NCBI RefSeq assembly: GCF_009846745.1
Contig: NZ_AQPF01000001.1
Coordinates: forward strand, 186,001-250,000
DNA length: 64,000 nt
Direction of reading: 5' to 3'
DNA from: Alloalcanivorax xiamenensis
Lineage (GTDB): Bacteria > Pseudomonadota > Gammaproteobacteria > Pseudomonadales > Alcanivoracaceae
The translations under genes were made by a program, and so were the position numbers. Under the pieces are notes generated by a model. It was not told the origin of the DNA. It searched no databases and saw nothing but the letters and a program-made list of their open reading frames with translations. Positions 59,821-64,000 of the stretch are shown here, one piece after another (position 1 is the stretch's first letter; the number at the start of each line of letters is the position of its first letter).

Positions 59821-60744
59821 TCAGAATGCCTTGAGAATTCTCAGGTTGAAACGATTGTTTTCCTTGAAACCATTTTCAACGGAAAGATCGCGCCCATAAT
59901 TCGCCAGTAGCTGCACGGAAGGCGTGACGAACCAGCCACTGCCAATGGTCATCTTGGTGGTTCTGGAACGATCATCCTGGTCGGTACCGTTGATTTCGGT
60001 TTCCCCGCCGAAGGTGTGGGAAAGCCCGGCACGTAAATCCAGATTTTCACGTAGCTGATAGCGCAGGAAGGTCTGGACCTGGAACAGGGGGTCTTGCTTC
60101 AGTGTGTCCTTGTTTGCTCCAAAATCATCATTTTTTCCGTGCACGGTGACATCGGCGGCGATGTCGAGGAACACCTTCTCGGTGAGGCCGGTGATATAGC
60201 CCGCCTGCAGAGCGAACTTCCATCGGTTCTCGCCAAGGTTAAGCGCGTCGTCGTGGTCATAGGTGCCAGTAGGCACATAAACAAAAGGCGTAATACCAAA
60301 GTAGGTATTGGTTTCAGGTTTGTTCACCAACCAGACCGTGGCGGCGAGAATCAAATCGCCGAGACCATCGGCATCGCCCAGTGACTTGGTGTCGTCCTTC
60401 CCTTCCAGGTGGCCGAAGGGAAGCAGGAACTGGGGGTCAACGATGTAATCGCCAATTTTCGTGAAATGAACGCCGCGTAAAATGCCAACATGGGACTCGA
60501 GTCCGGCATCAATGGGTACGCGGTCGCCGTCACTGTAGAGGCGGTCGCGATCGGCGTACTGGTAATAGACCATGGCCAGATTGGTACCCGCGGGCAAGGC
60601 GGTGTAGTCGCCGGCGTCCACGTCCACGGCGTGGCTCTGGCCCGCCGCTACCGAGAGCGCGCCGACCAGCAGTGACAGGGCGGTCTTTTTCTTCGGTATG
60701 ATGGGTTTTCGGGAAGCCGCTTTTACATTCTTGTCGTCGTTCAT
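59821..60744 (-). CDS. MetA-type (phenol-degradation) outer-membrane transporter-like protein
   Basis: 307-residue predicted outer-membrane beta barrel with an unusually long N-terminal leader: about 20 charged residues, then TALSLLVGALSVAAGQSHA with cleavage near residue 39. GDYTALPAGTNLAMVYYQYADRD and alternating hydrophobic strands ending in Phe (LRILKAF) match the SphA/MetA-pathway family (PF13557 type), often encoded with alcohol or hydrocarbon oxidation genes. It is the first gene of the OMP-alcohol dehydrogenase-aldehyde dehydrogenase set, behind a sigma-54 promoter. A role in hydrophobic-substrate entry is inferred from context. Confidence 0.8.
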   Translation of the reverse strand: MNDDKNVKAASRKPIIPKKKTALSLLVGALSVAAGQSHAVDVDAGDYTALPAGTNLAMVYYQYADRDRLYSDGDRVPIDAGLESHVGILRGVHFTKIGDYIVDPQFLLPFGHLEGKDDTKSLGDADGLGDLILAATVWLVNKPETNTYFGITPFVYVPTGTYDHDDALNLGENRWKFALQAGYITGLTEKVFLDIAADVTVHGKNDDFGANKDTLKQDPLFQVQTFLRYQLRENLDLRAGLSHTFGGETEINGTDQDDRSRTTKMTIGSGWFVTPSVQLLANYGRDLSVENGFKENNRFNLRILKAF

Positions 60745-60848
60745 GAAATCGGTTCCTTGTTTCTGTTATTCGATAGAAAGCGTCGCAAAAAATAGAAGTC
60801 CTCAAAGGCGGACTGTCACCCTCGCGAACAGCCACCTCGTTGTTGTAT

Positions 60849-60864
60849 TGCAGAGGGCGTGCCA
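60849..60864 (-). promoter_or_regulatory. Sigma-54 promoter of the alcohol-oxidation operon
   Basis: On the minus strand the sequence is TGGCACG-CCCT-CTGCA. It matches the -24/-12 consensus TGGCACR-N4-TTGCW except for one base (C for the first T of TTGC), with exact spacing. Predicted transcription starts about 12 bases beyond, near 60839, some 95 bases ahead of the OMP start codon. A sigma-54 activator gene is divergently placed 163 bases away. Confidence 0.8.
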
Positions 60865-61026
60865 TACTTGTTTTTTTGGGAAAAATTAAAAAATACTGTG
60901 GATTGTCAGGTGTTTGAGAGACCCTGAAGCAGACCCTGAGTTCGTTGCCGGATAGATGGGTGTATCGTTTTGAAACAGTGGTGAGTACCGGCTGTATAAC
61001 AACAAAACAGGATTCCGGAGAGCGCT

Positions 61027-62913
61027 ATGCAAATTAACCCGTTCGACTTCGATCACCGTGTTAAAAAAGCCAGGCGATTGTTCGAGGAAGGCCGGGATGT
61101 GCCCCCCCAGCTACTGGACGATTCGGTGGTGCGCTCCTGGCAGCGCTCACGTCATCATGGACTGTGTCCCGATGATCGGGTCATCTTTAACGTCGTGTCC
61201 CGCACCGACGTGCGCCGCATTGGCGAGCATCATCATCTGTTATTGGATGACGTGGCGCCGGAAATGGAACTGTTGTTTCATTCATTGGGCCGCGCCAACT
61301 GGATCTTGGCCTGTATCGAGGCAGGGGGCGTGGTGATTCATGCCCTGGGTAACGAAAACCCGGCCTGTCGCGACCTCGCTCCGGCGCTGCGCGTTGGTGT
61401 CAATTTGAATGAATCCGTGGCCGGCACCAATGGTCCGGGATGCGCTCTCGCGGAGGGGCGCCCCTCGGTGGTATGCGGCAGCGAGCATTTTCTCGATGAG
61501 GCCCGTGTGTTTGCCTGTGCCGCCGTGCCGGTCCGGGACCCTTATGGTGAACTGGTGGCGGTGTTGGATGCGTCCCGGCGCCATGGCGGCCACCGCATTG
61601 GCATTCTGGAGCCGGTGGCGCTGGCCGTGCGGGCGATTGAAAACCGCATGATGCGGCGTATTGGTGGCGAGTTACGGCTGGCGATTCATTATCGCCCGGA
61701 ACTGACCGATTCACCGATGCGCGGGCTGTTGCACTTTGACGGCGACGGCTGTCTGCTGGGCGCCAACCCGGTGGCCCGCCAGATGCTTGATCTCCCCATG
61801 GGGGAAGGTGGCGGCCGGCTGTGTTTCGAGACGCTATTCGAGGGGAGTATGGAGCGCGTCTGGACCGCCGGGAATACGCCGGTGGCTCTGTCCTGTCATG
61901 GCGGCTTGCAATTGTTTTGCCGGTTGGAGGGGCGGCCATCGCCGCGCTTTAGCGGCTTTTCTCCGTCGGGTCCGACGCCGGTGGGACAGCCTGACCCGCA
62001 AGCGCCTTTCCACGATGATCCCGGGGTTAACGGCTTGTTGCGCCAGGCCCAGCGGGCTTTCCACCATGATCTGCCGGTTCTGTTGCGCGGCGAGACCGGC
62101 ACCGGCAAAGAGGTGATGGCGCGGTGGCTGCATCGTTCCGGGCCCCGTGCCGAGGGGCCCTTTGTGGCGGTGAACTGCTCGTCGATTCCGGCGGGTTTGA
62201 TTGAATCCGAGCTGTTTGGTTACGAGGGCGGCGCTTTCACCGGTGCACGCAAGGGGGGCATGCCGGGTAAGTTCGAACAGGCCGACGGTGGCACGCTGTT
62301 CCTGGATGAAATTGGTGATATGCCACTGGAGTTGCAGGCGCGTCTTTTGCGGGTATTGCAGGAACGGGAGGTCACCCGGTTGGGGGCTACCCGTGGCACC
62401 GCGGTGCAATGTTCATTGATTTGCGCCACCCACCGGGACCTGGAACAAAGGGTGGCGGAAGGGCTGTTCCGTGAAGACCTGTTGTATCGCATTAACGGGT
62501 TGCAAATGCCGCTGCCGCCGCTGCGTCAGCGCCAGGATTTCGATGACCTGGTGCGGCACTTGCTGGCCGGGGAAGCACGGGGGGAAGAGCCGCCGGTGTT
62601 GTCCGAGGCAGCTTGGCGAGCGCTGCGGGGGCATTGCTGGCCGGGCAATATCCGTGAACTGCAACAGGCGCTGAGATTGGCGGTGGCGTTGTCGGAGGAC
62701 GGTATTGTAACGGTGGAGCATTTGCCGGCTTCGCTTCGATCGCTGGCCGCGTCCTCATCGACGCGGCCTTCGGGGACCTTGCAACAGGCGGAATGTGAAA
62801 CGGTGCGAGTGGCGCTGGCGCGACACAAAGGCAATGTTTCCGCCGCCGCGAAGGACCTCGGCATCGCCCGGGCGACGCTATATCGGAAAATGCGGCAGTT
62901 CGGCCTGGATTGA
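61027..62913 (+). CDS. Sigma-54-dependent activator, AcoR-like
   Basis: 628-residue enhancer-binding protein. The N-terminal AcoR/GAF-type sensing domain (about 1-220) includes NLNESVAGTNGPGCALAEGRP. The AAA+ domain has Walker A GETGTGKE near 357, the sigma-54 contact loop GAFTGA near 400, and FLDEIGDM. The C-terminal Fis-type HTH is GNVSAAAKDLGIARATLYRKMRQFG. GGAGAG is just upstream of the ATG. It is divergent from the OMP/alcohol dehydrogenase operon and almost certainly drives its sigma-54 promoter; the inducer is probably an alcohol, diol or acetoin-like compound, by analogy with AcoR. Confidence 0.93.
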   Translation: MQINPFDFDHRVKKARRLFEEGRDVPPQLLDDSVVRSWQRSRHHGLCPDDRVIFNVVSRTDVRRIGEHHHLLLDDVAPEMELLFHSLGRANWILACIEAGGVVIHALGNENPACRDLAPALRVGVNLNESVAGTNGPGCALAEGRPSVVCGSEHFLDEARVFACAAVPVRDPYGELVAVLDASRRHGGHRIGILEPVALAVRAIENRMMRRIGGELRLAIHYRPELTDSPMRGLLHFDGDGCLLGANPVARQMLDLPMGEGGGRLCFETLFEGSMERVWTAGNTPVALSCHGGLQLFCRLEGRPSPRFSGFSPSGPTPVGQPDPQAPFHDDPGVNGLLRQAQRAFHHDLPVLLRGETGTGKEVMARWLHRSGPRAEGPFVAVNCSSIPAGLIESELFGYEGGAFTGARKGGMPGKFEQADGGTLFLDEIGDMPLELQARLLRVLQEREVTRLGATRGTAVQCSLICATHRDLEQRVAEGLFREDLLYRINGLQMPLPPLRQRQDFDDLVRHLLAGEARGEEPPVLSEAAWRALRGHCWPGNIRELQQALRLAVALSEDGIVTVEHLPASLRSLAASSSTRPSGTLQQAECETVRVALARHKGNVSAAAKDLGIARATLYRKMRQFGLD

Positions 62914-63000
62914 GCGAGGACGGATGTAAATCCAGCCTGTTGTTGATACAGAGGCTGACAGGAACAAGGCCTCCGGGTATGAGCTTGCTCAGTATTGGTT

Positions 63001-63059
63001 GGCAAGCCTGCTTCCCACAGAATGGCTACGAAGCCGCTGTGGGAAGCAGGCTGGCCAGC
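63001..63059. repeat. REP-like hairpin (1 mismatch in 21-bp arms)
   Basis: Arms at 63001-63021 and 63038-63058 pair with a single mismatch. The loop and right arm contain CTACGAAGCCGCTGTGGGAAGC, nearly identical to the copy at 785-853, some 62 kb away. It lies between the convergent AcoR-like gene and the PF10118 gene. Confidence 0.85.
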
Positions 63060-63105
63060 GAATCGGCCCGGACTGGAAGGGGACCGCTCTGGACAGTGGC
63101 CATAT

Positions 63106-63127
63106 AAAAAAGCCGGCGCAGGCCGGC
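63106..63127 (-). terminator. Rho-independent terminator of the PF10118 gene
   Basis: On the minus strand GCCGGC-CTGC-GCCGGC is followed by six T residues. A second hairpin, GGCCGCC-GGGA-GGCGGCC (63137-63154), lies between it and the stop codon. Confidence 0.85.
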
Positions 63128-63168
63128 ACAAGGCAGGGCCGCCGGGAGGCGGCCAAAAGGGGATTGGA

Positions 63169-64000
63169 TCAGGCAGCGTCGGTAAGAACGTCGCCGAGCA
63201 ATGCCTCGAACTGCTCCAGATACTGCCGGTTGTCGTGGTCCCACGGGTGGAAACCCGGTTTGAACCAGTCCAGCCAGGCCTTGGCGGTATAGCGGAAGAT
63301 GCCTTTCTTGCCCAGACTGTGACGCAGCACCGAGCGCCAGCCTTTGGCGTCGAACAGACCGCCGGTAACGCGTACATTATGCGCGTAGAACGGCAGGAAC
63401 AGGGCAAAGAACACAGCGGTGGAGATCACCAGGGTGGAGGTCCGCAGAGCGTAGGCGGACAGACGATCGTCGGTACCCACGGCCAGCTGATAGACGTCAA
63501 AGGCCACTGCTTTGTGCTCGGTTTCTTCCAGGGCATGCCAATTCCAAATAGCCTTGTAGCCGTCGTCCGCACCCTCCATGATTTCCGGCAGGCTGAGCAG
63601 CCCGTCGGCGAGAATCGCGGTAAGGTGTTCCAGGGCCACGGTGCCGGCCAGTTGGAAGGACTGAGGCGTGCGCTTCTGGATTTGCTTGAGCAGCGCTTCG
63701 ACCAGTCGCTCCTGGGCTTTCAGGGGAACGCCGGCGTTGGCCACATGATCGTTGTACTCATCATGTTCACGGCCATGCATGGCTTCCTGGCCGATAAAGG
63801 CGGTAACCGCCTTTTTCAGCTCGGGATCCTGAACCAGCTCCCGGTAATTACGGACGCTGTCTATGAAAAAGCGTTCGCCGACCGGAAAAAACAGGCTCAT
63901 GGTATTAAGAAACTGGCTGACATTGAGGCCGTCACGATGCCAAGTGAGGGCCTTCGCCGGATCCAGCTTGAAACGCAGGTTGCGGCGCGTCGGCAGAATT
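63169..64000 (-). CDS. Predicted metal-dependent hydrolase (PF10118-type), N-terminus outside window
   Basis: At least 276 residues are visible and the frame stays open to the right edge (ILPTRRNLRFKLDPAKALTWH precedes the first internal ATG), so the true start lies beyond 64000. The domain is all-helical with paired acidic/His motifs: IGQEAMHGREHDEYN, LEHLTAIL and WHALEETEHKAVAFDVY, a ferritin-like dimetal pattern. It resembles the PF10118 metal-dependent hydrolase family, common in hydrocarbon-degrading gammaproteobacteria and of unknown substrate. A hydrophobic segment (VISTAVFFALFLPFYAH) may be a membrane anchor. Confidence 0.8.
   Translation of the reverse strand, partial: ILPTRRNLRFKLDPAKALTWHRDGLNVSQFLNTMSLFFPVGERFFIDSVRNYRELVQDPELKKAVTAFIGQEAMHGREHDEYNDHVANAGVPLKAQERLVEALLKQIQKRTPQSFQLAGTVALEHLTAILADGLLSLPEIMEGADDGYKAIWNWHALEETEHKAVAFDVYQLAVGTDDRLSAYALRTSTLVISTAVFFALFLPFYAHNVRVTGGLFDAKGWRSVLRHSLGKKGIFRYTAKAWLDWFKPGFHPWDHDNRQYLEQFEALLGDVLTDAA

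Noticed and set aside
1..64000. CRISPR arrays, insertion sequences, prophage, tRNA or rRNA genes
   Set aside because: No regularly spaced direct repeats, transposase or integrase motifs, or recognisable tRNA/rRNA sequence were seen on either strand.

Overview
This window looks like chromosomal DNA of an Alcanivorax/Alloalcanivorax-type marine gammaproteobacterium. That is inferred from a four-histidine-motif alkane hydroxylase AlkB, several fatty-acid activation and dehydrogenation genes, high GC, and the mnmG-rsmG-parA-parB-atpIBEFHAGDC-glmU-glmS block typical of gammaproteobacteria near oriC. I saw no rRNA, tRNA, CRISPR array, transposase or phage gene.

Layout. 1-3.6 kb (minus strand): acyl-CoA dehydrogenase (cut by the window edge), a short-chain dehydrogenase and a CvrA/NhaP2-type antiporter, separated by REP-like hairpins. 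3.7-18.7 kb (plus): the housekeeping block from mnmG to glmS, with clear intrinsic terminators after parB and atpC. 18.9-31.3 kb: an accessory catabolic locus. It holds a MarR regulator, a Rieske oxygenase with its FMN/NAD/2Fe-2S reductase, a minus-strand operon for a branched-chain-amino-acid-type ABC importer ending in a cysteine hydrolase, and a plus-strand set of amidohydrolase, YlbE/AllG-like (DUF1116) protein and NhaC-type antiporter. Copies of a GTGGTATACCAC-type palindrome lie in both control regions and suggest one regulon that imports, oxidises and hydrolyses an unidentified, probably nitrogen-containing, compound. This is the best candidate here for an undescribed system.

31.3-38.6 kb: LysR/GST pair, a CpdB-like lipoprotein nucleotidase, an exported MsrA-MsrB fusion, MscL and a phospholipase-D/cardiolipin-synthase-like protein. 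38.6-46.0 kb: lipid and alkane metabolism (acyl-CoA ligase, thioesterase, quinone oxidoreductase, AlkB, MerR regulator, alpha/beta hydrolase-SDR fusion). 46.4-51.6 kb: a complete peptide-type ABC importer with a Tat-exported binding protein and a fused double ATPase.

51.7-55.9 kb: five overlapping or closely spaced envelope genes, four of them lipoproteins (LpoB-like, COG3014-like, YcfL-like and PDZ/glycine-zipper), behind a perfect 24-bp palindrome. 56.0-62.9 kb: an alcohol-oxidation locus (aldehyde dehydrogenase, PQQ- and heme-containing alcohol dehydrogenase, MetA-type outer-membrane protein) divergent from an AcoR-like sigma-54 activator, with a near-consensus sigma-54 promoter between them. 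63.2-64 kb: a PF10118-type predicted metal-dependent hydrolase, cut by the window edge.

Functions come from reading motifs and recalled family resemblance; no database search was run. Start codons were moved from the longest reading frame where a ribosome binding site or family alignment supported it.
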